Positions 41,792-49,014 of a stretch of 49,014 nt of DNA are shown here, piece by piece. Position 1 is the stretch's first letter. The number at the start of each line of letters is the position of its first letter. Origin of the DNA: Litorilinea aerophila. Lineage in GTDB: Bacteria > Chloroflexota > Anaerolineae > Caldilineales > Caldilineaceae. The notes under the pieces are model-generated. The model made no database searches. It saw only the letters and a program-made list of their open reading frames with translations, and was not told the DNA's origin. The translations under genes and the position numbers were made by a program. Where the stretch lies: contig CAMDQF010000005.1 of assembly GCA_945905745.1 (NCBI GenBank), positions 1-49,014 of the forward strand, read 5' to 3'.

Positions 41792-43537
41792 CTGACTGTG
41801 AAAATCGATCACCGCCTGCTGACACTGGCCGTCGCCTGCGCTGCCGTCCGTATGTACAAAGCCCAGGGCCGAGATGCGCTGCCCCCCGCCGTCCATCACC
41901 CAAAACCACCAATCCCCTTCCCGTGGGCCATTGATCTGCAGCAGATGGCTGTAGTAGCCGGGATTCCAGCCTTCGTAACCCGTATGGGGCCCGGAGATCG
42001 TCTCGGCTACCACTGGCCCATCGGCTTCGTAGCTGAACGCCACCCGATAACCGTTGGCTGGTTGACCGCTCAATCGCAACGTCCCTTGCACGTATGTCAC
42101 ACCTGCATTCGGTGCGCAGCTCACCAATTCGGCCCGATTGAAGAGGAAATTGATGGCTGTAGCTGTGGGCGTGGCTGTCGCTGTAACCGTCAGAGTGGCG
42201 GTTGGTGTCGCTGTGGGCGTGGCCGTCTGCCCGCCTGCTTGTGTGGCAGTCGGCGTCGCGGTCACTGTCGGCGTCGGCGTGACAGTCGGTGTAGCCGTCG
42301 GCGCGGGGACAACCGTCCAGCGCCAGACCAGTCCGTAGCTGGCCCGGATAGAGCCGCCGGGGTTGCCCAGCGAGCCAAGTCCCATTCCCAGCACGGCATC
42401 TGCCGGGTTGCCGTCGTTGGGTCTGGCGTTGTAGAAGGGCGCGGTAATGCCAATCGAGAAATTGGCCGCATACTCCTCGCCCGGTTTGGCCTCGGTTGTA
42501 ATCGTCGCCTCCCCCCCTTCCCAATAGATGCGCATGGGAAGGCCCGCCACCCGCGCCCCGTTTGCGTCCAGGGCGTCCACCAGAATGTGCTGGCGGTTGA
42601 TGACGGCTGATTCCTGCTCGTCATACCAGCGGGCCTTCACCAGCTTCCAATAGCCATTGCCCGGCGCAACGACGGCTGCTTGCAGCATTGTACCCCGCTG
42701 GGTGAGCCGGGGGTCCCAATCGATGGAAGGCGTGGCCGTGGCTGTTGGCGTAGGCGTGGGTGTGGTCGAAGGCGTAGATGTGGCTGTCGCGGTCACCCCA
42801 TCGGGCAGAGTGGGTGTGACAGTCGGGGTAGCGGTCTCTGTGAATGTGGCCGTGGCGGTCGGGGTGGCGGTTGGGGTCGCCGTCGCAGTGGGGCCGCCCG
42901 CAATCGTCCATCGCCAGGTCAATCCATAGCTGGTGTGGATGGTGTGGAAGGGCTGCTCGACAGAACCCAGCCCCATCCCCCGCACTTCGTCCGCGGGATT
43001 GCCGTCGTTGGGCAGGGCATTGTAGGCTGGAGCCACCACAAACATCGCGAAATCTCCGGCATAGGGTTCGCCCGGCTTGGCCTGGGTTTTGACGGTGGCT
43101 TCGTTCTCAGGCCAATAGACCCGCACCGGCACATCCACTACCCGCTGCCCGGCCGGGTTCAGAGCATCCATAAAAATGTGATGGCGCCCCCCGCCTTCCT
43201 CCTCATTGAACCAGACTGCCTTCACCAGCCGCCAATAGCCCTGGCCCGGCTGCACAACCGCTGGTATTAGCACGGCCCCCCGCTGATCCAGCCGCGGGTC
43301 CCACTCCCGGGTGGGGGTCGGGGTAGGCTGCGATTCCGGGCGCTGGATCAACGGTAAAAAGAGAGATGTTGTGTCGGTCAATGGAATTGTGAAATTAGCG
43401 GCCCTGTCCGCCCAGGCTACTGTCGGGCCGATGGGCCTACCTATCTGCCCAAACAGCGCGGCTGCAAAGCCGAAGAAGAGGAGTATGCCTATGCCAAAGC
43501 TCGAAAGGCTTTTGATACGACGAACTTGATGGTTCAT
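41789..43537 (-). CDS. Secreted protein with two copies of an unrecognised domain on Thr-Pro stalks
   Basis: 582 aa. N-terminal membrane segment or signal (about 12-32), motif SLFLPLIQR (58-66) and a PTPTPT linker. Domains at 79-212 and 273-409 are clearly homologous: both start WDPRL.QRG, and share GYW+LVKA.W, DAL...G.RV, YW...A, AKPGE.YA, PNDGNPAD.V.GMGLGS and SYGL.WRWT. A TP-rich linker separates them, another follows, and a third unique domain (about 460-582) closes. AGGAAAG precedes the ATG. Likely surface-exposed; the domain may bind a carbohydrate or peptide, but nothing here shows it. Confidence 0.8.
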   Translation of the reverse strand: MNHQVRRIKSLSSFGIGILLFFGFAAALFGQIGRPIGPTVAWADRAANFTIPLTDTTSLFLPLIQRPESQPTPTPTREWDPRLDQRGAVLIPAVVQPGQGYWRLVKAVWFNEEEGGGRHHIFMDALNPAGQRVVDVPVRVYWPENEATVKTQAKPGEPYAGDFAMFVVAPAYNALPNDGNPADEVRGMGLGSVEQPFHTIHTSYGLTWRWTIAGGPTATATPTATPTATATFTETATPTVTPTLPDGVTATATSTPSTTPTPTPTATATPSIDWDPRLTQRGTMLQAAVVAPGNGYWKLVKARWYDEQESAVINRQHILVDALDANGARVAGLPMRIYWEGGEATITTEAKPGEEYAANFSIGITAPFYNARPNDGNPADAVLGMGLGSLGNPGGSIRASYGLVWRWTVVPAPTATPTVTPTPTVTATPTATQAGGQTATPTATPTATLTVTATATPTATAINFLFNRAELVSCAPNAGVTYVQGTLRLSGQPANGYRVAFSYEADGPVVAETISGPHTGYEGWNPGYYSHLLQINGPREGDWWFWVMDGGGQRISALGFVHTDGSAGDGQCQQAVIDFHSQ

Positions 43538-43634
43538 TCAGCTTTCCTGCTCTACAAATCCATTCACACGCAAAGCCAAAAAGATGGATGCTCTTGCTCT
43601 TCCTTTGTGGCTTTGTGTCTTGGAGGTCGAGTTT

Positions 43635-45458
43635 TTAGCGCCGCTCCATCGTAACCGTCACTTCGTAGGGATTGGTGGCATCGATAGGAATCTCGAAATC
43701 GTCGGCCTGGACGACTTTGTAGCCCTCTTTGTAGACCACCACCCCGTAAGCGGTACCCGGTGTCAGCTTGGCATCCAACTGATATTCCCCGTCGTCATCA
43801 GTGACGCCGCTGGCAAAGACCAGCCCCTGTTTGGGATCGTCCACAAAGACGTCGGTGGTAACGCCGGGATTGAGAAAGAAGACTGTCGCACCGGAGACAG
43901 CCCGCCGTCGGTTATCGGCCTCCGTCACCGCGCCCACAATCGTCACATCCGCAATTTTTGGAGCACGGGCCTCAGGCTCCACAATATCCATCTCCCCGCT
44001 CTGCACCACTTCATTCTCGATCAGCAGTTCCAGGCGGTAGCGTCCCACGGGCAGTTCGCCGTCGTTGGCCGAAAGGCTGAGCCAACTGGAATCCACTTCC
44101 CCCAGATTCCACACATCTTCGCCCTCGCTGACCAATTCGCCGTCAATATACCAGCGGCGGCTCCATTCGGTCCCGCTCTCTACCCCATTCGCAGAAAAGA
44201 AGGCGTAGATGTCGGACACACTGGCAAAGTTCGTGCCGGGGTCAATAGGCTCGTCATCATCTGTCACCCCTTCGGCAAAGGTGATGGAGCCAAAGGTGGC
44301 ACTGCTGGGGGCTTTGGCCTCGCCCACCACCACCCCCTCCCGGTAGATCTGCTCGCCGTCGTATGTGATCTCCAGTTCATAGTAGCCATCGGCCAAGCCG
44401 GCATCATCATAAACATTGACCCAGGTGGAGCCATTTTTGCCAGCATCCCAGCGCACCGAATCACTGAAAATTTGAAAACCGTCCAGATACCAGGCAAAGC
44501 CAAAATTGGCCCCATCGGCGAAATTTGTGTAGTCAAACGTGGCGTAGATTGTATCCAACCCGCTGTCAAAGCGCACGGCTGGATTGCGGGCCACCCCTTT
44601 GCTGCTGATGGCTTTGGCAAAGAGAACATTCGTCGCCGCCGCTGCGTTGGGGTCAGTCTCTGTCCCCTCCTGTTCGGCCAGCAATGCCCGATTGACCCAG
44701 TCCATCGCCAGGTTGCCATCCCGCACCAGACCGATCATCCCGATGTCCTGGCGGCCCTGGGTGGGCACACCCACAAACTCGCCCGCGCCGTTGGTAGCCA
44801 GCCCGCCCGAATTGCCGTGGTTGATGTTCAAATCCACCTTCAACCACTCGGCGTAACCATCATTGTCTTCGTCTTCAAAGCCGGAGATGATGCCCGCTGT
44901 GAATGTGACTGTATCGCCGCCGATGGAGGGAAATCCAAAGGCGTCGATCTCGTCGCCGATCTGCATGGCTTCGCTGTCACCAATGAGGATAGCCGTCAGA
45001 CCCAGGTTCTTGGGCAGGGGCGCGCTTTCATCTTCCAGCAGACCCGTGATGCGCAGCAGGGCCAGGTCCAATGTGGGGTTGCTGGCCACCAGATAGGCCG
45101 CGTATTTCATCACTGGGCGGCCCTTCAGGTTTGCTGGGTTGATGCCGATGGCGGCAAACCCGTTACTGTTGTAGAGCTGCTCCTGCTCAATATCACCCAT
45201 CACGTGATAGTTGGTCAGAATCAGCCCGCTCTCGGCCAGAATTGTGCCGCTGCCTGTGCTATAGGTGTCCTGCTCCGTGGCTACAGGCACAATCACCTGT
45301 ACCGTCGCCAGCAGAGCGCTGTTAAGAGGCCCCCGCTCGATGGCCTGGGCCGGCCGGGCCGATGCAAGGGTGAACAGGGCCAGGGCGAGGACCGCGCAGA
45401 GCGAGAGAAACTGGCGGGTCTGACGCTGTGTGTGTGTGATCGTTGTCCAGTTGGTCAT
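43635..45458 (-). CDS. Secreted trypsin-like serine protease with Ig-like and carboxypeptidase-regulatory-like domains
   Basis: 607 aa. Signal peptide about 1-39 (SLCAVLALALFTLASARPAQ, cut near AQA). Trypsin-like domain about 45-260 with the full triad: His in LILTNYHVMG, Asp in TLDLALLRI, Ser in NHGNSGGLATN. It is of the S1C/HtrA-like type but lacks a PDZ domain. Two similar beta modules (about 285-385, 405-500, each with W.+DG.....G.) follow, then a carboxypeptidase-regulatory-like module ending DGEYQLDAKLTPGTAYGVVV. Third gene of the operon with the PrsW-like and anchored proteins, 3 bp after its neighbour. It probably processes or degrades envelope proteins. Confidence 0.88.
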   Translation of the reverse strand: MTNWTTITHTQRQTRQFLSLCAVLALALFTLASARPAQAIERGPLNSALLATVQVIVPVATEQDTYSTGSGTILAESGLILTNYHVMGDIEQEQLYNSNGFAAIGINPANLKGRPVMKYAAYLVASNPTLDLALLRITGLLEDESAPLPKNLGLTAILIGDSEAMQIGDEIDAFGFPSIGGDTVTFTAGIISGFEDEDNDGYAEWLKVDLNINHGNSGGLATNGAGEFVGVPTQGRQDIGMIGLVRDGNLAMDWVNRALLAEQEGTETDPNAAAATNVLFAKAISSKGVARNPAVRFDSGLDTIYATFDYTNFADGANFGFAWYLDGFQIFSDSVRWDAGKNGSTWVNVYDDAGLADGYYELEITYDGEQIYREGVVVGEAKAPSSATFGSITFAEGVTDDDEPIDPGTNFASVSDIYAFFSANGVESGTEWSRRWYIDGELVSEGEDVWNLGEVDSSWLSLSANDGELPVGRYRLELLIENEVVQSGEMDIVEPEARAPKIADVTIVGAVTEADNRRRAVSGATVFFLNPGVTTDVFVDDPKQGLVFASGVTDDDGEYQLDAKLTPGTAYGVVVYKEGYKVVQADDFEIPIDATNPYEVTVTMERR

Positions 45459-45461
45459 AGC

Positions 45462-46109
45462 CTATTCTCCCGCCTGAAAGCCCAGGCTGGCAAAGATAGC
45501 GGAAAAGTCGTCGGCGTGGGCCGCCCATTCGGTGGCGTCCGCGGCTACCGTTACGGCCACCAGCCGGTCACCGATGCCGTCGTTGGCGACAAAGAGTAGA
45601 TCCTGCCCCTTCACCACCACCGGCAGGCCCAGACTACCGCTCTCCCGGGTAGGGTCGGCAATGTAGGCGTAGGTGATGAGCAGCCCCGGCGCGCCTTCCC
45701 CATTTTTGATGACGCTTGAGTTCAGGTTGCGGAAACGGTCCAACGCCTGACCCCGGCCCAGCGGCCAGCTCACACTGATCTGATCCAGCGTCTCGCCTTC
45801 CTTCACATCCCGCACAGTCAATTCGACACGGGCGTCGAAGGTGCTGGGGCTGGCTGGGTCCAAGGCCCGGAAGAGAACGCCGTCGCTCTCGGCTTCCAGC
45901 CAGGTCGCAGGATAGGCGAGGTTGGGCAGTTGGTTGCCCAGCGCAAAGGTGCGCAGTGCGCCGGTGCTGTTTGTGCGTAGACCCCAGCCCAAAAAGATAG
46001 CGAAGAGGATGGTGACGATCATCAGCAGATCGTTGCGCCGCTGTTCACTGGGGGTGGGGGGCTGATTGGTAATGCTTGGCTTGCGCAGAGATTCCAGAAA
46101 TGCGGCCAT
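45462..46109 (-). CDS. Single-pass membrane-anchored protein, unrecognised extracytoplasmic domain
   Basis: 215 aa. A short cytosolic N-terminus, one hydrophobic helix (LLMIVTILFAIFLGWGLR, about 28-45) and an outside domain of 165 residues: LPNLAYPATWLEAESDGVLF ... ISVSWPLGRGQALDRF ... AADATEWAAHADDFSAIFAS. The YPATW start and Phe-rich end recall PsbP/Mog1-like folds, but that is a guess. Its ATG overlaps the stop of the PrsW-like gene (TGATG) and the protease gene begins 3 bp after its stop. Confidence 0.75.
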   Translation of the reverse strand: MAAFLESLRKPSITNQPPTPSEQRRNDLLMIVTILFAIFLGWGLRTNSTGALRTFALGNQLPNLAYPATWLEAESDGVLFRALDPASPSTFDARVELTVRDVKEGETLDQISVSWPLGRGQALDRFRNLNSSVIKNGEGAPGLLITYAYIADPTRESGSLGLPVVVKGQDLLFVANDGIGDRLVAVTVAADATEWAAHADDFSAIFASLGFQAGE

Positions 46110-47134
46110 CAGCTTTCTCCTTTTGCGGGATTCGTTTCTTCGCCGACCGTTTCTGCGCCGTCAACCTTTTCGGCCTCGGCCTCGCGCTCGGGGAAGTGGC
46201 GGATAGGGATCGGGGGCATGGCGAGTGATTCCTTCGCGCGGCGCTGGGCTGCGGCTACCCGCAGAGTCTCTTCGTTGGCGCGCCCCACCAGCCAGAAGAC
46301 GGCGCTGAGGCAGACCCCCGCCACCACCAGAGCCAGCAGCAGCCCATTCCAGGGATTGACAGTCAGCCCGGCCCCTGTCACCCGATCTTCCAGCAGGAAG
46401 AAAACGCCGTTGAGCAGCGCGGCCAGGGCCAATCCACTGGGCAGGTAGAGGAGCGGCGTCTTCTCAAAACGGGCCTGGCCGATGAAATAGCCGAGAATGC
46501 CGGCAAAGCTGGCGTGGGCCAGGGCAGTGACGACGACCCGCACCGAGCCAATGCCCAGGTCCACTCCGCCGTGTTCCAGCACGTAATTGAAGTTGAGCAC
46601 CGTCGCCATCCCCAGCCCCGCCGCGATGGCATAGATCACCCCGTCCACCCGCTCATCGAATTCCGGGTCGGCGTAGATGCCATAGCGCACCACCAGATAG
46701 ACCACCGCCTCCTGCACAAAGCCCACCAGCAGAATGCCGCCCACCAGTTGGGTGGCAAAACTGTTGTAGAGCCAGCTATCGATGGCGACGAAATTTTCCA
46801 AAAAGGGGATGGCCACCGCCCCAGCCACCAGCGCGCCGAGGAGAAAGACGCCGATCAGCTTCTCCTTCGGCTCTGGCTCCAGCCGATCCATACGGTAGAA
46901 AAAGCCCAACCAGAGCGCAGCCGGCACCAGGCTCATCAGCAGCCCCAAAAAGATCAGCAGAAAGCCGCCCAGCCCGTCGCCGACGCGGTCCAGGAGCAGG
47001 TTGAAGATGCCCACAAAGGCGAGCAGGCCCCCCAGTGCGATCAGGGCGGCGATCCAGAAGCCTCGCCGGTTGTGGGCAATGTGTTCGATATCCGGGTGAT
47101 AGAATGCGCTGTCCGCAGTAGGTGTGGATTGCAC
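46109..47134 (-). CDS. PrsW-like membrane protein with altered protease motifs
   Basis: 341 aa from a GTG (47134) with AAAGGAG seven bases before it; the longer upstream frame has no support. About nine membrane helices. It follows the PrsW (CPBP-like) pattern: RMDRLEPEPKEKLIGVFLLG, then a motif 1 region GFVQEAVVYLVVRYG where PrsW has EExxK (first Glu is Gln, Lys is Tyr), a region DERVDGVIYAIAAGLGMATV-LNF where PrsW has a Glu near the end (Leu here), and TALAHASFAGILGYFIG with the His kept. PrsW proteins cut anti-sigma factors. With these changes it may be inactive. First gene of a three-gene operon. Confidence 0.8.
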   Translation of the reverse strand: MQSTPTADSAFYHPDIEHIAHNRRGFWIAALIALGGLLAFVGIFNLLLDRVGDGLGGFLLIFLGLLMSLVPAALWLGFFYRMDRLEPEPKEKLIGVFLLGALVAGAVAIPFLENFVAIDSWLYNSFATQLVGGILLVGFVQEAVVYLVVRYGIYADPEFDERVDGVIYAIAAGLGMATVLNFNYVLEHGGVDLGIGSVRVVVTALAHASFAGILGYFIGQARFEKTPLLYLPSGLALAALLNGVFFLLEDRVTGAGLTVNPWNGLLLALVVAGVCLSAVFWLVGRANEETLRVAAAQRRAKESLAMPPIPIRHFPEREAEAEKVDGAETVGEETNPAKGES

Positions 47135-47259
47135 GGACTTTCTCCTTTGGCTAGGCCTGCCGCAGTTGCCCTGCAGGCTTCTGGTGGATGGTTGGGTGCA
47201 GATGTTGCCTATTATACCAGAAATAGCCAAAATGGAAACCTCCGTTACCTACCCCTAAA

Positions 47260-47288
47260 TTGACACCCGTTTACGCACGCGTTATGAT
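47260..47288 (+). promoter_or_regulatory. Consensus sigma-70-type promoter of the RNase D gene
   Basis: TTGACA (47260-47265), 17 bp, TATGAT (47283-47288). It gives a leader of about 195 nt that contains the repeat hairpin 47311-47473. Confidence 0.8.
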
Positions 47289-47310
47289 GGGTGGCGTTGT
47301 GGGGCGGGGA

Positions 47311-47473
47311 AGTGAGCAGTCACCAGTGAACAGTTATCAGCCACGGCTCGCCACTCTCTCTTTCGCTCGGTGAGACAGTGATTCTATAATTGTCATACTC
47401 CTGCCCGGTTTCATTGCTGCGACCTCCACCCCCACACGACAACTGATTACTGTTCACTGATTACTGATTACTA
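47311..47473 (+). repeat. 7-bp repeat hairpin in the RNase D leader
   Basis: Left arm GTGAGCAGTCACCAGTGAAC-AGT (47312-47340), right arm CTGATTACTGTTCACTGATT (47443-47470). Arms pair at about 22 of 29 positions. The rest of the 355-bp spacer has no gene. Confidence 0.88.
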
Positions 47474-47489
47474 CGAATCGACCCGTTTC

Positions 47490-48701
47490 ATGCCCACATC
47501 CAGCCCCAACCGTCCGGTCCCCTCCACGATTCCCGCGCCCCGGCTCGTCCAAAACGCCAGCGAATTTGCCGAAATGATGGCTTTTTTGCAGGACCAGCCG
47601 CTGATCGCCGTGGACACCGAGAGCGACAGCCTCTACCGTTACCATCCCCGGGTCTGCCTGATCCAGGTTTCTGCCTGCGTCAGCGAAGCGGTGGCCCAGC
47701 CCACCCCGGCAGATCCCATGCCCACCGTAGACTATCTGCTCGATCCGCTCAGGTTTCACCGCTTGCAGCCCTTGGGTGAGCTGTTGGCCGACCCGGCGGT
47801 GGAGGTGCTTTTTCACGCCGCCGAGAATGACGTGCGGCTGCTGGAACGGGACTTCAAATTCCGCTGTGCCAATGTCTACGACACCCAACTGGCCGCGCGC
47901 ATTCTGGGCCGCAACGGCGTTGGCCTGGCCGCCATTCTGCAGGACGAATTCGGTGTCATCAGCGACAAAACCATGCAGCGCACGGATTGGGGACGCCGTC
48001 CCCTTACTGCCCAGCAGATGACCTACGCCCAGATCGACACCCACTATCTGCCCGTCCTGCGTCAGCGTCAGATTGCCAAATTGAAGGAAGCCGACCGCTG
48101 GGAAGAAGCTCTGGAAGGCTTTGCCGCCCTGGCTGAACTGCGCTACGAGGAACCGTCCCAGGAGCGCACCTTTTGGCGGATGAAGCAGACCCGCGAAGTG
48201 GATCGGGAGGATTTGGGGCTGTTGGAAGAGCTGTGGAGTTGGCGGGAGATCACCGCCGAGCGCACGGATCGTCCTCCCTTCAAAGTCCTGGCCGACACTG
48301 TGCTGGCCGAATTGACCCAGCGCAAGCCCACTTCTCTGGCCGAGCTAGGCGAAATCAACGGTTTCAGCGACCAGCAGGTCAATCGTCTGGGGCGGGAGGT
48401 GCTGGAAGCTGTGCGTTTGGGCAGAAATCGGCCCACCCCCCCCTTGCCAGAGCCAACCGCGCGCCCGGAGCAGTTGCTCTCGAATCCGGAGCGTGCCCGC
48501 TACGACGCCCTGCGTCAGTGGCGCACGGGTGTGGCGAACGAACGGAGCGTGGACCCGGACATCGTTTTCAATAACGATACGCTGCTGCAAATTGCCACGA
48601 AGCAGCCAGATTCGTTGGAAGCTTTGCATGAAATCGCCGCCATCGGCCCCTGGAAGGCCCGCACCTATGGGCCAGCGGTGCTGGCGATTGCGAATAAATA
48701 G
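47490..48701 (+). CDS. rnd: Ribonuclease D family 3'-5' exoribonuclease
   Basis: 403 aa. DEDDy exonuclease domain about 20-205: motif I IAVDTESDSL (Asp42, Glu44), motif II HAAENDVRLLERDF, motif III YAQIDTHYL with the Tyr and final Asp. Two HRDC-like helical domains follow (about 230-300 and 325-400). It trims tRNA and other RNA 3' ends in the cytosol. It has its own consensus promoter and its leader and 3' flank each carry the same family of 7-bp repeat hairpin. ATG 47490 is the only start consistent with the promoter and domain. Confidence 0.92.
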   Translation: MPTSSPNRPVPSTIPAPRLVQNASEFAEMMAFLQDQPLIAVDTESDSLYRYHPRVCLIQVSACVSEAVAQPTPADPMPTVDYLLDPLRFHRLQPLGELLADPAVEVLFHAAENDVRLLERDFKFRCANVYDTQLAARILGRNGVGLAAILQDEFGVISDKTMQRTDWGRRPLTAQQMTYAQIDTHYLPVLRQRQIAKLKEADRWEEALEGFAALAELRYEEPSQERTFWRMKQTREVDREDLGLLEELWSWREITAERTDRPPFKVLADTVLAELTQRKPTSLAELGEINGFSDQQVNRLGREVLEAVRLGRNRPTPPLPEPTARPEQLLSNPERARYDALRQWRTGVANERSVDPDIVFNNDTLLQIATKQPDSLEALHEIAAIGPWKARTYGPAVLAIANK

Positions 48702-48771
48702 TGAACAGTAATCAGTAATCAGTGGCGTCGAAGGATCAAACTGGTTACTGATCACTGTTCACTGCTTACTT
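48699..48771 (+). repeat. 7-bp repeat hairpin directly after the RNase D stop
   Basis: TAG stop continues TGAACAG, TAATCAG, TAATCAG; the right arm is CTGGTTACTGATCACTGTTC at 48741-48760 and on. Arms match at 20 of 22 positions. Confidence 0.9.
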
Positions 48772-48794
48772 TTCACGCCCCGCGGGGGAGACAA

Positions 48795-49014
48795 ATGAAG
48801 CAGATTTTCCTCCTATTGATTACCGTTGGCCTGAATGTGGCCGGCCAATATCTGATGAAACAGGGCATGGGGCAGGTGGGGGTGATTGGCGGCTCGTTGC
48901 CTGTGATGGCGAACAGCCTGACCAAAGCCTTTCTTAATCCTTTTGTCCTCGGCGGCGTAGGAGCCTACGGTTTCAGCAGCATCTTTTGGCTGATTCTACT
49001 CAGCCGCGTTCCCC
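48795..49014 (+). CDS. Small DMT/EamA-type membrane protein, 5' part
   Basis: 73 codons before the window ends. Begins MKQIFLLLITVGLNVAGQYL followed by MKQGM, the typical start of EamA/SMR-like four-helix proteins such as ArnE-type flippase subunits; hydrophobic segments at 4-22 and 48-73. GGGGGAG lies nine bases before the ATG. Function not assignable beyond the family. Confidence 0.7.
   Translation, partial: MKQIFLLLITVGLNVAGQYLMKQGMGQVGVIGGSLPVMANSLTKAFLNPFVLGGVGAYGFSSIFWLILLSRVP

Noticed and set aside
43584..45599. 671-codon open frame on the + strand
   Set aside because: Antisense to the trypsin-like protease, whose triad and signal peptide are clear.
47311..47473. Known riboswitch in the RNase D leader
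   Set aside because: The structure comes entirely from 7-bp repeat arms also found in unrelated places.

Overview
The window looks like a piece of a GC-rich, Gram-positive-like or monoderm bacterial chromosome, most plausibly a member of the Chloroflexota (Caldilineae/Anaerolineae type). This is an inference from content: surface proteins with long Thr-Pro linkers, a gingipain-type C25 peptidase, an MFS transporter fused to HEAT repeats, a TRAP transporter, a deazaflavin-type nitroreductase-family enzyme, and many dispersed 7-bp repeat arrays. No rRNA or other decisive marker is present, so the taxon is low confidence.

Layout. 1-4942: 3' end of a branched-chain amino acid (Liv/HAAT) ABC operon on the + strand (livH fragment, livM, livG, a chimeric livF-livG ATPase made by a 1-kb tandem duplication, and intact livF). 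5021-6046: Gfo/Idh/MocA oxidoreductase. 6226-6299: tRNA-Arg(TCG). 6373-10191: cytochrome P450 (-) and MFS-HEAT protein (+). 10449-18400: tRNA-Lys(CTT) followed by a probable small defence island, all on the - strand: a type III-like restriction-modification pair, a scar gene joining an HsdR-like start to a tyrosine-recombinase fragment, a Fic protein and a Panacea-type antitoxin; a 12-bp copy of the tRNA-Lys 3' end plus a similar terminator closes it. 18420-30037: mostly - strand metabolic genes (Ddn-like protein, C25 peptidase, ribosomal protein L33, ThDP enzyme, Zn alcohol dehydrogenase, a truncated TPR gene, sugar-lactone oxidase-like FAD enzyme, MTA phosphorylase, RarD). 30288-33471: TRAP transporter, with the membrane genes and the binding-protein gene convergent. 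33641-40144: secreted glucose/sorbosone dehydrogenase-like protein, cupin, and a four-gene corA operon translationally coupled by ATGA overlaps. 40276-47134: cell-envelope cluster with two Thr-Pro-rich proteins, a secreted trypsin-like protease, a membrane-anchored protein and a PrsW-like membrane protein. 47490-49014: ribonuclease D and the start of a small DMT/EamA-type membrane protein.

The most unusual signal is not a gene. At least fifteen loci carry short tandem arrays with a strict 7-bp period, in several sequence families, usually as two inverted arms that could fold into a long imperfect hairpin. At about ten genes the array begins exactly at or within a few bases of the stop codon, in the sense direction. 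One array pair lies inside an open reading frame and is translated. This resembles the heptanucleotide STRR repeats known from filamentous cyanobacteria, but the stop-codon registration seems worth testing as a separate property.
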